Source: Bacteroidales bacterium UBA1182 (GTDB lineage Bacteria > Bacteroidota > Bacteroidia > Bacteroidales > Bacteroidaceae). From it: 61,341 nt of DNA. A program made the translations under genes and the position numbers. Positions 33,637 to 42,431 of the stretch are shown piece after piece. Numbering within the stretch: position 1 is the stretch's first letter; every line of letters starts with the position of its first letter. The stretch lies in the NCBI GenBank assembly GCA_002310015.1, contig DBYQ01000018.1:24001-85341 (forward strand), given 5' to 3'. Under the pieces are notes generated by a model. The model did no database searches. It was not told the origin of the DNA and was given only the letters and a program-made list of their open reading frames with translations.

Positions 33637-36450
33637 GTGGCGGAAATAATCAGAAAAACGTGGATCCCGATACTTCTCGGATTGCTTTTCCCTCTGGGAA
33701 ATGCATTTGCTCAGGTCCATTCCGATTCTGTTGTCGTGGCTGATTCTGTCCACGTCCCGCATTATTCCGTTACCGATACTCTTTTGAATACGTCTGCATT
33801 GGATTCATTGACAGTGCTGTCTGATACCATTGCTGCTTTGCCGGATTCTGCCCCTCCCCGTAGGAAAAATGCTTTGGATGATCCTGTAGTATATGAATCG
33901 AATGATTCTATGGTATGGAATTACGGCGGCTATGCGTCATTATATGGTAACGGAAAGGTAAATTATCAGAATGTGGCACTGACTGCGGCTGTCATTAAAA
34001 TGCAGATGGACAGCAGCCTAGTTCATGCTGACGGCGTACGCGATTCAACGGGAAAGTGGGAGGGAACCCCTATATTCATGGATGGAAAAACGCCCTATGA
34101 ATCAAATCATATCAGTTACAATTTTAAAACTGAAAAGGGTTACATTAACGAGATCATCACTCAACAAGGTGAGGGATACATGACAAGTGCGGAAGCTAAG
34201 AAAGGGCCTGAAGGTGAATACTTTATTGCTGATGGTATATATACCACTTGTGATGAGCATGAAGATCCGCACTTCAACATCAGGATAACACGTGCCAAGG
34301 TGCGTCCGGGTAGAGATGTTATTTTCGGTCCGGCCTATCTTGAAGTCATGGGAGTTCCTCTGCCTTTGTTCGTACCTTTCGGGTTCTTCCCGTTCCTTGA
34401 AGGTGAATATTCATCAGGAATCATATTCCCAACTTATGGTGATGAGATGGAACGGGGTTTTTATCTTAAGGACGGTGGCTATTATTTTGCCTTGTCTGAC
34501 TATTTTGACCTGAAGGTTCTGGGTGAAATCTTTACCAAAGGGTCATGGGGAATTTCCGGTGAAAGCAAGTACAAGAAGAGATACAAGTATTCAGGAAATG
34601 TTTATGCCAGTTCACTGACTACAAAACTTGGTGACAAAGGCTTGCCTGATTACTCTGTAACAAAGAATTTCAAGTTACGTTGGACTCATAGGCAGGATAC
34701 CAAGGCTAATCCTTATCAGAACTTCTCGGCCAGTGTGAATTTTGCTACTCAAAGCTATGAGCGTTCTAATCTGAGCAGTTTATATAATCCGTCTTTGACT
34801 TCACAAAGCACCAGGACATCAAGTGTGAGTTATTCCCGTAATTTCCCTTCGATAGGCTTGTCGCTTTCCAGTTCAATGAACATGTCGCAGAATATGCGTG
34901 ATTCAACCATTTCACTCAGTTTCCCGTCTCTTAGCCTGAGTCTGCAGCGAATATATCCTTTCAAAAAGAAGAAAGTTGCAGGCTCTGAGAAATGGTATGA
35001 AAAAATATCATTTACATATTCCGGATCACTTAGCAACAGCATTTCAACCAAGGAAAGCCAGTTGTTGGATAAGAGTCTCGTCAAGGACTGGAGGAACGGT
35101 ATGAGGCATTCTATCCCGGTCAGTGCTACATTTCAGATATTCAAAAATATCAATGTGACTCCTTCTTTCAATTACAATTCAAGATGGTACACATACAAAG
35201 TGATGCAGTCATGGGATGATAACACTCAAAAGGCTGTCCGTGATACGATTTACGGATTCAATCGCGTTTATAACTATAGTTTAAGCGTGAGTGCCAACAC
35301 CAAATTATATGGATTCTATCAGCCTTCAAGTTTGTGGATCAAATTATTTGGTGACAAAATTGTTATGACGCGTCATGTATTTACTCCTTCAGTGAGTTAT
35401 AGCATGTCACCTGATTTTGGTGACCCACGATATGGATACTATGATACGTACACATATACTGATGTCAATGGTAATCTCCGTACCGTTGAGTATTCTCCTT
35501 ATTCAGGTTCTTTGTATGGAGTCCCAGGTAAGGGTAAATCCGGGACCATCTCAATGAGTATAGGGAATAATGTAGAAATGAAAATAAGAAGTGACAAGGA
35601 TTCTACGGGTATTAGAAAAATCAGCATCATAGATGAACTCGGAGCTTCTATGTCATATAATTTTGCTGCAGTTTCCAGGCCTTGGAGTAACCTTAATACC
35701 AGACTCAGACTTAAACTGACCAAAAACTACACTTTCAGTTTCAATGCCACATGGGCAACTTATGCATATGAATTCAATGAAGCCGGCAGAGTTGTTGTGG
35801 GTGACCGTACTGAGTATTCGTATGGTCGTTTCGGACGTTTTCAGGGCATGAGCCAGAACTGGTCTTACACATTTAGTAACAATACTTTACAGGATTGGCA
35901 GAATAAATGGGACAAGTTGTTCCATCATAGAAGTGATAGCGATAATGAAGATGAAGATATTGATGAGAATCCTAGTGCAGACCGTAGAAATACAGCACGG
36001 GCCCGATCTTCATCCAGCAGTGACAGACCGGACAACAAAGCAGCAGCGATAGATGAAGACGGTTACGTGGAATATTCTCTGCCGTGGTCACTTTCCATAT
36101 CGTATGGCATCACTATGAGAGAAGACACTCAGGCACAAATCGATGTGAAACGCATGCGCTATCCTTGGGCATTCACTCACAGCATGAACATGGCCGGTAA
36201 TATGAAACTCACCAATAAGTGGAATATCAGCTTCTCGTCAGGGTGGGATTTTACATATCATGAGTTTACTACTACAACGATGAGCGTGACACGTGATTTG
36301 CACTGCTTCAATATGTCGTGCAGCATGGTGCTGAAACCATATACATCATATAATTTTACCATAAAGGCAAACTCGAGCATGCTGTCTGACCTGTTGAAAG
36401 TCAAGAAACGCTCAAGCTCGAACAGTTATGTAAATTGGTATGACGATTAA
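33637..36450 (+). CDS. lptD: LPS-assembly outer-membrane protein LptD (Bacteroidota type)
   Basis: 937 residues from GTG 33637. That start gives a 25-residue signal peptide (RKTW, hydrophobic core, ending NAFA), whereas the TTG at 33604 would lie within the promoter box. An OstA/LptA-like domain follows from about residue 80 (YESNDSMVWNYGG, ADGIYTTCDEHEDPHFNI). Then GVPLPLFVPFGFFP leads into a large beta-barrel of amphipathic strands. An acidic, Ser/Arg-rich loop near 768-807 is probably extracellular or disordered. It would insert lipopolysaccharide or lipooligosaccharide into the outer membrane with LptE; lptC is elsewhere in this window. The Bacteroidota form is diverged from E. coli, so the call rests on domain order and family resemblance. 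Confidence 0.8.
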   Translation: MAEIIRKTWIPILLGLLFPLGNAFAQVHSDSVVVADSVHVPHYSVTDTLLNTSALDSLTVLSDTIAALPDSAPPRRKNALDDPVVYESNDSMVWNYGGYASLYGNGKVNYQNVALTAAVIKMQMDSSLVHADGVRDSTGKWEGTPIFMDGKTPYESNHISYNFKTEKGYINEIITQQGEGYMTSAEAKKGPEGEYFIADGIYTTCDEHEDPHFNIRITRAKVRPGRDVIFGPAYLEVMGVPLPLFVPFGFFPFLEGEYSSGIIFPTYGDEMERGFYLKDGGYYFALSDYFDLKVLGEIFTKGSWGISGESKYKKRYKYSGNVYASSLTTKLGDKGLPDYSVTKNFKLRWTHRQDTKANPYQNFSASVNFATQSYERSNLSSLYNPSLTSQSTRTSSVSYSRNFPSIGLSLSSSMNMSQNMRDSTISLSFPSLSLSLQRIYPFKKKKVAGSEKWYEKISFTYSGSLSNSISTKESQLLDKSLVKDWRNGMRHSIPVSATFQIFKNINVTPSFNYNSRWYTYKVMQSWDDNTQKAVRDTIYGFNRVYNYSLSVSANTKLYGFYQPSSLWIKLFGDKIVMTRHVFTPSVSYSMSPDFGDPRYGYYDTYTYTDVNGNLRTVEYSPYSGSLYGVPGKGKSGTISMSIGNNVEMKIRSDKDSTGIRKISIIDELGASMSYNFAAVSRPWSNLNTRLRLKLTKNYTFSFNATWATYAYEFNEAGRVVVGDRTEYSYGRFGRFQGMSQNWSYTFSNNTLQDWQNKWDKLFHHRSDSDNEDEDIDENPSADRRNTARARSSSSSDRPDNKAAAIDEDGYVEYSLPWSLSISYGITMREDTQAQIDVKRMRYPWAFTHSMNMAGNMKLTNKWNISFSSGWDFTYHEFTTTTMSVTRDLHCFNMSCSMVLKPYTSYNFTIKANSSMLSDLLKVKKRSSSNSYVNWYDD

Positions 36451-36464
36451 TAAAACCAAATAAT

Positions 36465-37502
36465 ATGAGTTATCTGATTATTCCTCAGAACTACAAGCCT
36501 CTGATGTCAATGAGACAGACAGAGCAGGGTATTAAACTTATAAAGGAGTTTTTCCAGCAGAATCTCTCTACAGGCCTCCAGTTGCGCCGTGTTACAGCTC
36601 CGTTGTTTGTGCTCAAAGGTATGGGCATAAATGATGACCTCAACGGTGTGGAACGTGCCGTGACATTTCCCATCAAGGATTTAGGTGATGCAAAGGCTGA
36701 GGTGGTACATTCACTTGCCAAGTGGAAACGCCTTACCTTGGCAGAGTATGATGTAAAACCCGGATATGGTATTTATACCGATATGAATGCCATCCGTGCA
36801 GATGAGAGCCTGGGTAACCTGCATTCCCTGTATGTGGATCAGTGGGACTGGGAGCGCGTCATTACAGCCAGAGACCGTAACATAGATTTCCTTAAGCGCA
36901 TTGTCCGTAAAATATACTCTGCAATGCTCAGGACGGAGTATCTTATAAATGAAACATATCCTCAGTTGGAACCGTTCCTGGCCCGTGAGGTGTTCTTTAT
37001 TCATTCCGAGGAACTCAGGAAACTTTATCCTGGAAAGACTCCCAAGGAGCGTGAGGATATCATCTGCCGCGAACATGGTGCAGTATTCATAATGGGTATT
37101 GGCGGTAAACTGGGTGATGGTCAGGAGCATGACCTTCGTGCCCCGGATTACGATGACTGGACTACTCCGAATGAGGACGGCTTCCTGGGGCTCAACGGTG
37201 ATCTTCTGGTATGGAATCCCATTCTGGGGCGTGCCATGGAACTTTCATCAATGGGCATTCGCGTAGATAAGGAGTCATTGCTGCGTCAGCTTGACCTGTG
37301 CGGCAAGCAGGAGCGCAAGGAACTCTATTTCCACAAGAAGTTGCTCGCCGGCGAACTGCCTCTGTCAATTGGTGGCGGTATAGGTCAGTCACGTCTGTGC
37401 ATGTTGTTCCTGCAGAAGGCTCACATAGGTGAAATTCAGGCAAGCATCTGGCCGGAGGATATGCGAGCTCAGTGCTCTGCTGCCGGAATACAACTAATAT
37501 AA
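36465..37502 (+). CDS. asnA: Aspartate-ammonia ligase (asparagine synthetase A)
   Basis: 345 residues, the usual length for AsnA. It makes asparagine from aspartate and ammonia with ATP; the fold is that of class II aminoacyl-tRNA synthetases. Recognisable stretches: GVERAVTFPIKDLGDAKAEVVHSLAKWKR written in part as VVHSLAKWKR, YVDQWDWERVI, GIGGKLGDGQEHDLRAPDYD, and the C-terminal GGGIGQSRLCMLFL (motif-3-like). Ammonia dependence fits an anaerobic gut lifestyle. The TAA stop is immediately followed by repeat copy B. Confidence 0.95.
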   Translation: MSYLIIPQNYKPLMSMRQTEQGIKLIKEFFQQNLSTGLQLRRVTAPLFVLKGMGINDDLNGVERAVTFPIKDLGDAKAEVVHSLAKWKRLTLAEYDVKPGYGIYTDMNAIRADESLGNLHSLYVDQWDWERVITARDRNIDFLKRIVRKIYSAMLRTEYLINETYPQLEPFLAREVFFIHSEELRKLYPGKTPKEREDIICREHGAVFIMGIGGKLGDGQEHDLRAPDYDDWTTPNEDGFLGLNGDLLVWNPILGRAMELSSMGIRVDKESLLRQLDLCGKQERKELYFHKKLLAGELPLSIGGGIGQSRLCMLFLQKAHIGEIQASIWPEDMRAQCSAAGIQLI

Positions 37503-37602
37503 AATTGAAAATTGAGAATTGAAAATTGAAAATTAATACGCAGGACCTGCGTATAATGCTACGCACCGCATGGTCAATTCTCAATTTTCAATTCTCAATT
37601 GG
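37503..37602. repeat. Heptamer-arm inverted element, copy B, with short spacer
   Basis: The left arm 37503-37535 has five units of ATTGARA. The core ACGCAGGACCTGCGT is at 37538-37552, an almost perfect palindrome. After an 8-nt spacer comes ACGCACCGCATGG at 37561-37573, then a right arm of AATTCTC/AATTTTC units to 37602. Unlike copies A and D there is no terminator between the cores. It lies between co-directional asnA and ung, and read-through of the repeat gives a spurious N-terminal extension of ung. Confidence 0.85.
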
Positions 37603-37609
37603 AACTATT

Positions 37610-38272
37610 ATGGACGTCAGGATAGATCAAAGTTGGAAACAGCATCTGCAGACAGAGTTTGACAAGCCTTATTTCAAGGATTTGACAGACTTTGTAAAGG
37701 TGGAGTATGCCCATGGACCGGTCTATCCTCCTGGCAAGTTGATATTCAATGCCTTTGACCTTTGCCCGTTTGACAAGGTCAAGGTAGTAATAATTGGGCA
37801 GGATCCATATCATGAGCCGGGTCAGGCCCATGGTCTTTGCTTCTCGGTTCAGGATGGGGTGCAGTTCCCGCCTTCACTCAGAAACATTTTCAAGGAGATA
37901 AGTGATGACCTTGGCAAACCGGTGCCTCAGAGTGGAGACCTGACCCGATGGGCACGTCAGGGAGTATTGCTTCTCAATGCAACCCTGACAGTCCGTGCCG
38001 GGCAGGCCGGTTCTCATCAGGGTCGCGGTTGGGAGGAGTTCACGGATGCTGTCATCAGGGAACTCAATGCATCCCGTGACGGTCTTGTTTTCATCCTTTG
38101 GGGCAGTTACGCCAAGAAAAAAGGTGCTGTGATAGACCGCAGCCGCCATCTTGTACTCAGTTCCGCCCATCCATCCCCCCTCTCAGCCTACAACGGTTTC
38201 TTTGGCAACCACCACTTCAGCCAAACCAACAAATGGCTCACCGACCATGCCCAAACACCAATAGATTGGTAA
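37610..38272 (+). CDS. ung: Uracil-DNA glycosylase, family 1
   Basis: 220 residues from the ATG at 37610; an earlier in-frame ATG at 37526 would add 28 residues encoded mostly by the repeat and is rejected. Signature motifs: VIIGQDPYHEPGQAHGLCF with the catalytic Asp65, GVLLLNATLTV, LVFILWGSYAKKKG, and HPSPLSAYNGFFG with His187 for uracil recognition. It removes uracil from DNA. A sequence resembling the right repeat core (ACGCAGGTGC) begins at its stop codon. Confidence 0.95.
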   Translation: MDVRIDQSWKQHLQTEFDKPYFKDLTDFVKVEYAHGPVYPPGKLIFNAFDLCPFDKVKVVIIGQDPYHEPGQAHGLCFSVQDGVQFPPSLRNIFKEISDDLGKPVPQSGDLTRWARQGVLLLNATLTVRAGQAGSHQGRGWEEFTDAVIRELNASRDGLVFILWGSYAKKKGAVIDRSRHLVLSSAHPSPLSAYNGFFGNHHFSQTNKWLTDHAQTPIDW

Positions 38273-38388
38273 CGCAGGTGCAATCGTGTTGGGGCGAACC
38301 CGGAGGGTGAGAGCGGTCCCGGAGGGCCGCCAAGCGAACGTAGTGAGCGCTTTCGCGTGAGCGAAATAAAAAAAGGAAATGGTCACAT
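38273..38388. other. Cluster of GC-rich hairpins between ung and tRNA-Arg
   Basis: No gene. After the ung stop there is an ACGCAGGTGCAA stretch like the right core of the heptamer elements. A run of stem-loops follows: GCGG-T-CCC with GGGCCGC around 38313-38330, AAGCG/CGCTT at 38332-38352, and TTTCGC-GTGA-GCGAAA at 38351-38366, followed by A7. The last hairpin with its A/T flanks may terminate transcription. The role of the rest is unknown. Confidence 0.5.
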
Positions 38389-38419
38389 AAAAGGCAGTCG
38401 CGTTTGCGGCTGCCTTTTT
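38389..38419 (-). terminator. Terminator downstream of tRNA-Arg
   Basis: AAAAGGCAGTCGC (38389-38401) pairs with GCGGCTGCCTTTT (38406-38418) with one G-T pair. It directly follows the tRNA 3' end on the minus strand and ends in T4 there; on the plus strand it ends in T5, so it may act both ways. Confidence 0.65.
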
Positions 38420-38420
38420 G

Positions 38421-38494
38421 TGACCCCGTTGGGACTCAAACCCAAGACCTGCAGAACCGGAATCTGACGCTCTATTCAACTGAGCTACGGGGCC
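38421..38494 (-). tRNA. tRNA-Arg (anticodon CCG)
   Basis: 74 nt cloverleaf on the minus strand. The acceptor GGCCCCG pairs with CGGGGTC plus discriminator A. The D arm is GCTC..GAGC. The anticodon arm TCAGA-TTCCGGT-TCTGC reads CCG, with T33 and G37. The T arm is TTGGG-TTTGAGT-CCCAA. The top pair of the anticodon stem is a T-C mismatch. CCA is not encoded. It reads CGG arginine codons. Confidence 0.92.
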
Positions 38495-38555
38495 AACGTG
38501 GCCGCGAAGTTAAACAATATTTTGTGAATTATTTTCATGCAGAATAATAATGGAT

Positions 38556-38563
38556 TATTTTTG
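38556..38563 (+). promoter_or_regulatory. -7 promoter box TATTTTTG for the barrel protein gene
   Basis: Perfect TAnnTTTG, 38 bp upstream of the ATG at 38602 and divergent from the tRNA gene. Confidence 0.6.
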
Positions 38564-38601
38564 CACTAAATAATTACGCAAACTGCTAACTGATAATAAT
38601 T

Positions 38602-39471
38602 ATGAAAAAATCAATTCTTGCATTGTGTTTGGCTGTCACAAGCCTTGTCAGCGTTTCGGCTCAGGACAATATGGAGGCGTTCCGTCATATTTCAATAGGC
38701 GCAGAGGCCGGACTTCACGGCTTTGGCGTTGAGATAGCAATGCCTATCCAGAAGCATTTTGTTCTCAAGGCAGGTTATAACTGGATGCCTTCAGGAGATT
38801 TGTTCAATACAAATCTTACAATCGATACAAAAGATTTGCGTCAAGCCCAGGAGAGCATTGAATCCGCTACTTCACATACGTTTACCAATAAGTTCGGTGA
38901 TGAATCTGTGGTCAATGCAGGTCTTCAGGTCGGTCTGACTAACTTAAAGGCCATGATCAACTGGTATCCTTTCGCTTCAGGCCGTTTCTATATTTCAGGT
39001 GGTGTATATTATACCCCAAACGCCAAACAGGATGATGCTTTTATCAAGTTGAGCGGCAATACAACAGAAAATGATTGGGCTGCTTTGAAAGAGCTGAATG
39101 ATTATAAAAAGGATCATGATCCTTCAGCACCTGAAAGTGAGATAGCCCTGAAGATAGGTAATGAGAGCTATGCCGTAAGAGAGATAGACGGTAAGGGAAA
39201 CATGACTACAGAGTTTAAGATGGATCCTCTCAAATACTATGTCGGTATGGGTGTAGGTCGTTGCATCCCTAACCGTTTCATGGGCTTGCAGTTGGAATTG
39301 GGCGCCATGATATACCACAATTCCGTGCTAAAATGTCAGGATAAGGAGGTTGGGTCAATCACTGATGCTGCCAGCAACTTTGGCAGTGATGCGGAGGAGA
39401 TACTGCAATATGTTGACAAGTATCCCATTTATCCGCAGTTAACTCTCCGTCTCAGTTTCCGCCTGTTCTGA
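38602..39471 (+). CDS. Predicted outer-membrane beta-barrel protein
   Basis: 289 residues. The signal peptide is MKKSILALCLAVTSLVSVSA. The mature part alternates hydrophobic and polar residues in strand-like runs (ISIGAEAGLHGFGVEIAMP, FVLKAGYNWMP, RFYISGGVYYTP, YYVGMGVGRCIP) and ends LTLRLSFRLF, with the terminal Phe typical of barrel proteins inserted by BamA. A long charged loop lies near 150-200. I do not recognise a specific family. It stands alone with its own promoter, before the GH97 gene, which may be co-transcribed (51 bp gap). Function unknown. Confidence 0.7.
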   Translation: MKKSILALCLAVTSLVSVSAQDNMEAFRHISIGAEAGLHGFGVEIAMPIQKHFVLKAGYNWMPSGDLFNTNLTIDTKDLRQAQESIESATSHTFTNKFGDESVVNAGLQVGLTNLKAMINWYPFASGRFYISGGVYYTPNAKQDDAFIKLSGNTTENDWAALKELNDYKKDHDPSAPESEIALKIGNESYAVREIDGKGNMTTEFKMDPLKYYVGMGVGRCIPNRFMGLQLELGAMIYHNSVLKCQDKEVGSITDAASNFGSDAEEILQYVDKYPIYPQLTLRLSFRLF

Positions 39472-39522
39472 TTCAGACATAGAATTACACTAAATAATAT
39501 TTGAAAACTTACACCAATTGTT

Positions 39523-41532
39523 ATGAAGAAACTTTTTTTATGCTCCGCTTTAATGGCTTTGGGCCTGATGGCTCAGGCGCAGGAGGGTGCCGTATCTGAT
39601 CTCAAGAGTCCTGACGGCCGCCTTGTAGTTTCATTTAATCTTACTGATACGGAAAGTCCCGTTTATTCTGTCAAATATGACGGAAAACAGATGCTTGAGG
39701 ATTCACCTATTGGTATAATGCTTGACCTGGGTTCCAAGCCTACGCTTGAGGGACTGCCGCAGGGACGTGAGGCAGGAAACGGTGATTTTACCAAGAACTT
39801 GAGCCTTGTAGAGTGCCGTACTGAGAGTTCCAGCGTGGATTACACTTTAGACCGTATCAAAACCGCTCATGTGAGCCATGCATATAACGCTGCAATAATA
39901 GTGTTGAGGAATGCCGCACGTGAGACTATAGAGTTTGAGTTCCGCGTGAGCGACAATGATATAGCAATCCGTTACAATATACCCAAGCCTCGTCAGCGTG
40001 CTAGCACCCGTGTTCTGTTTGAGAATACAGGCTTCCGCTTCCCTGACGGAACCACCACATTCCTCACTCCGCAGAGTGACGCCATGATAGGCTGGCAGCG
40101 CAGTAAGCCCAGCTATGAGGAGGGATATTCTCATGACGGTGAGATGAACATCCGTTCACAGTACGGTCACGGCTATACTTTCCCCGGACTGTTCCATGTG
40201 GGTAACAATGGTTGGGTACTGCTTTGTGAGACTGGTGTAAGCAGCAGCTACTGCGGCTCACGCTTAGGTGATTGCAAGGACAATACCTATAAGATTGAGT
40301 TCCCTATGCCCGATGAGAACAACGGTATAGGTACCGTCTGCCCTGCCATGCGTCTGCCGGGTTCAACCCCTTGGCGTACCATTACCGTGGGCGCAGACCT
40401 CAAGCCTATTGTTGAGACTACAGTAATGTGGGATTACGTTGAACCTCTCTATGAAGCTCATCATGATTATAAGTATGGCCGCAGCACCTGGAGCTGGATC
40501 GTTTGGCAGGATGCATCATGCAACTGGGATGATCAGGTCAAGTTCATCGATCTGGCAAGCGCCATGGGTTGGGAGTATATCCTGATTGATGCAGGCTGGG
40601 ATGAGAACATAGGCTATGAGCGTATGGAGCAGCTCATCAAGTATGCCAATTCCAAGAACGTGGATGTATTCCTGTGGTACAGTTCAAGCGGTTACTGGAA
40701 CGACATAGTACAGAGCCCCATCAACCGTATGGACAACTCCATCATCCGCAAGAAGGAGATGGCATGGCTTGAGAAGGTGGGCTGCAAGGGAATCAAGGTT
40801 GATTTCTGGGGCGGCGACAAGCAGGAGACCATCCGTCTTTATGAGGAGGTCCTGTCCGATGCCAACGACCACGGTATCATGTGCATATTCCATGGCTGCA
40901 CGCTGCCCCGCGGATGGGAGAGAATGTATCCCAACTACGTAGGTTCAGAGGCTGTCCTGGCATCTGAGAACATGTACTTTGGTCAGGGCTCATGTGATGA
41001 GGAGGCCTTTAAGGCAACCCTGCATCCGTTCATCCGCAACACCGTGGGTTGCATGGAGTTTGGCGGCTGCTTCATGAACCGTATTCTGAACAAGCAGAAC
41101 AGCGGACGCGGCTCACAGCTCAAGACCACTCCCATATTCCAGATCGCTACCGAGGTTATCTTCCAGAATCCCATCCAGAACATAGCCATCTGCCCCAACA
41201 ACCTGGAAGATGCTCCAAAGATCTGCATGGACTGGCTGCGTGACGCTCCCACTACATGGACCGAGACCCGTTTCTTGGACGGCTATCCCGGCAAGTATGT
41301 GATTCTGGCGCGTAAATCAACTGATGGCCGTTGGTTCGTGGCAGGTCTCAACGCTACCGGTGAGGTTATCAAGTCTAAGATAGATCTCTCATTCCTGGGT
41401 GACGGTGAGGTTCAGTTCTATACTGATGACAAGAAGACCAAGGAGCCCTCACTGAGCATGCTCAAACTCAAGACCAAGAAGCCTTATCAGTTTGAGATTC
41501 AGCCCAGTGGTGCTACCATGATAATGAAGTGA
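39523..41532 (+). CDS. Glycoside hydrolase family 97 (probable retaining alpha-galactosidase-type)
   Basis: 669 residues; signal peptide ending LMAQAQ. The N-terminal beta-sandwich starts SPDGRLVVSFNL. The TIM barrel has SWIVWQDASCNWDDQ, YILIDAGWDEN, and GCKGIKVDFWGGD with Asp427, followed by GIMCIFHGCTLPRGWER, YVGSEAVLASENMY and a C-terminal sandwich. In GH97 the retaining members (alpha-galactosidase, BtGal97b-like) use an Asp nucleophile in the KVDF position, whereas inverting SusB lacks it. The Asp here therefore suggests retaining chemistry on alpha-galactosides. It probably acts in the periplasm. Substrate inferred from the motif only. Confidence 0.85.
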   Translation: MKKLFLCSALMALGLMAQAQEGAVSDLKSPDGRLVVSFNLTDTESPVYSVKYDGKQMLEDSPIGIMLDLGSKPTLEGLPQGREAGNGDFTKNLSLVECRTESSSVDYTLDRIKTAHVSHAYNAAIIVLRNAARETIEFEFRVSDNDIAIRYNIPKPRQRASTRVLFENTGFRFPDGTTTFLTPQSDAMIGWQRSKPSYEEGYSHDGEMNIRSQYGHGYTFPGLFHVGNNGWVLLCETGVSSSYCGSRLGDCKDNTYKIEFPMPDENNGIGTVCPAMRLPGSTPWRTITVGADLKPIVETTVMWDYVEPLYEAHHDYKYGRSTWSWIVWQDASCNWDDQVKFIDLASAMGWEYILIDAGWDENIGYERMEQLIKYANSKNVDVFLWYSSSGYWNDIVQSPINRMDNSIIRKKEMAWLEKVGCKGIKVDFWGGDKQETIRLYEEVLSDANDHGIMCIFHGCTLPRGWERMYPNYVGSEAVLASENMYFGQGSCDEEAFKATLHPFIRNTVGCMEFGGCFMNRILNKQNSGRGSQLKTTPIFQIATEVIFQNPIQNIAICPNNLEDAPKICMDWLRDAPTTWTETRFLDGYPGKYVILARKSTDGRWFVAGLNATGEVIKSKIDLSFLGDGEVQFYTDDKKTKEPSLSMLKLKTKKPYQFEIQPSGATMIMK

Positions 41533-41556
41533 CATTATTTTTAATATAAAAAGACT

Positions 41557-42114
41557 ATGAAGAGAAAGATTTTTGGTTTTATTGCCGTTGCTGCACTTCT
41601 TTTGTCAACGGTATCATGTGGCGTGTTGGGCATGGGAGGTAACTCTGACGGTTCTGTTAACGGACAGACTTCAGGTGCCGCTCTTAAGAGCCTTTACTCT
41701 CAGTACAAGACAGACGGTAAGGTTGATCTTGCTAACCTGAACAATGTTATCAGCATGGCTCAGCTTGTGAACGGCATTCAGGGACTTAAGAATGTTGATG
41801 ACAAGAGCAAGTTCTACGGAGATTTTGCAGCTGGTCTAATTCTTGGTTCAAACAATCTTGTAACACAGCAGACCTCTAATCCTGTTACCAGCACTCTTCA
41901 GGGTCTTGTACAGGGTACTGACCTGACTGCTATCGCAGCCGCCGGTCTGGCTGCCGCTGCACAGTCCAAGCAGGGCCAGCAGGTTCAGCAGACTGCCACA
42001 ACAGCAAGCAACAATGTTGCCAATACTGTTCAGGCTATCTCTGAGACTACAGCCGGTGTAACAAACACCCTGTCATCACTTGCCACCATATTCAACATGT
42101 TTGGCGGTAATTAA
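41557..42114 (+). CDS. Small Ala/Thr/Gln-rich lipoprotein, unknown function
   Basis: 185 residues. The signal peptide has a lipobox LLSTVSC (Cys 21). The mature protein has a Gly/Ser/Asn-rich linker, a moderately conserved helical domain (ALKSLYSQYKTDGKVDLANL, GDFAAGLILGSNNLV), and a repetitive Gln/Thr/Ala/Asn-rich C-terminus. Similar short lipoproteins occur across Bacteroidales without known function. It follows the GH97 gene by 24 bp and is followed by a strong terminator, so it ends that unit. Lipidation makes a periplasmic, membrane-anchored location likely. Confidence 0.7.
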   Translation: MKRKIFGFIAVAALLLSTVSCGVLGMGGNSDGSVNGQTSGAALKSLYSQYKTDGKVDLANLNNVISMAQLVNGIQGLKNVDDKSKFYGDFAAGLILGSNNLVTQQTSNPVTSTLQGLVQGTDLTAIAAAGLAAAAQSKQGQQVQQTATTASNNVANTVQAISETTAGVTNTLSSLATIFNMFGGN

Positions 42115-42134
42115 AAAATTCCATTAACTAGTTT

Positions 42135-42168
42135 AAGAACCCTTGCCAACCGGTGAGGGTTCTTTTTA
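42135..42168 (+). terminator. Intrinsic terminator after the small lipoprotein gene
   Basis: AAGAACCCT (42135-42143) pairs with AGGGTTCTT (42156-42164), followed by a short T-run. Confidence 0.8.
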
Positions 42169-42176
42169 TACCTCCG

Positions 42177-42367
42177 CGGAACTATCAGATTGGGGAGACA
42201 ACGTTCCGAGGCTACTCAGCCTCCTTTCCGGACCCTAAACGTCGAACTCGGCATTTTTAGTCCCCTATGGGGCCTAACATGCCTCAAACATGCGCCGTTC
42301 TTAACGGGATCCTCCAAGGGGCTTCGCTTACGCCTCTTCACTGATGCTCCCCAATCCGATAGTTCCG
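42177..42367. repeat. 191-bp inverted-repeat element F with internal hairpins
   Basis: 21-bp arms with one mismatch: 42177-42197 and 42347-42367 (CGGAACTATC.GATTGGGGAG). Inside are further stems: GAGGCT-ACTC-AGCCTC (42208-42223), CCCC-TAT-GGGG (42262-42272) and CCGTT-CTT-AACGG (42294-42306). No coding frame is convincing. It could be a MITE-like relic or a structured intergenic element; there is no obvious target-site duplication. Confidence 0.65.
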
Positions 42368-42431
42368 CTCCTGCAAAGGGAAAAAGAATCATACCCTTAA
42401 AAATTGATATGCTCTGAATTCTGCACTAGCT

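Noticed and set aside
42190..42417. 75-codon plus-strand frame in inverted-repeat element F
   Set aside because: Its codons follow the hairpin sequence, and no protein family is recognisable.
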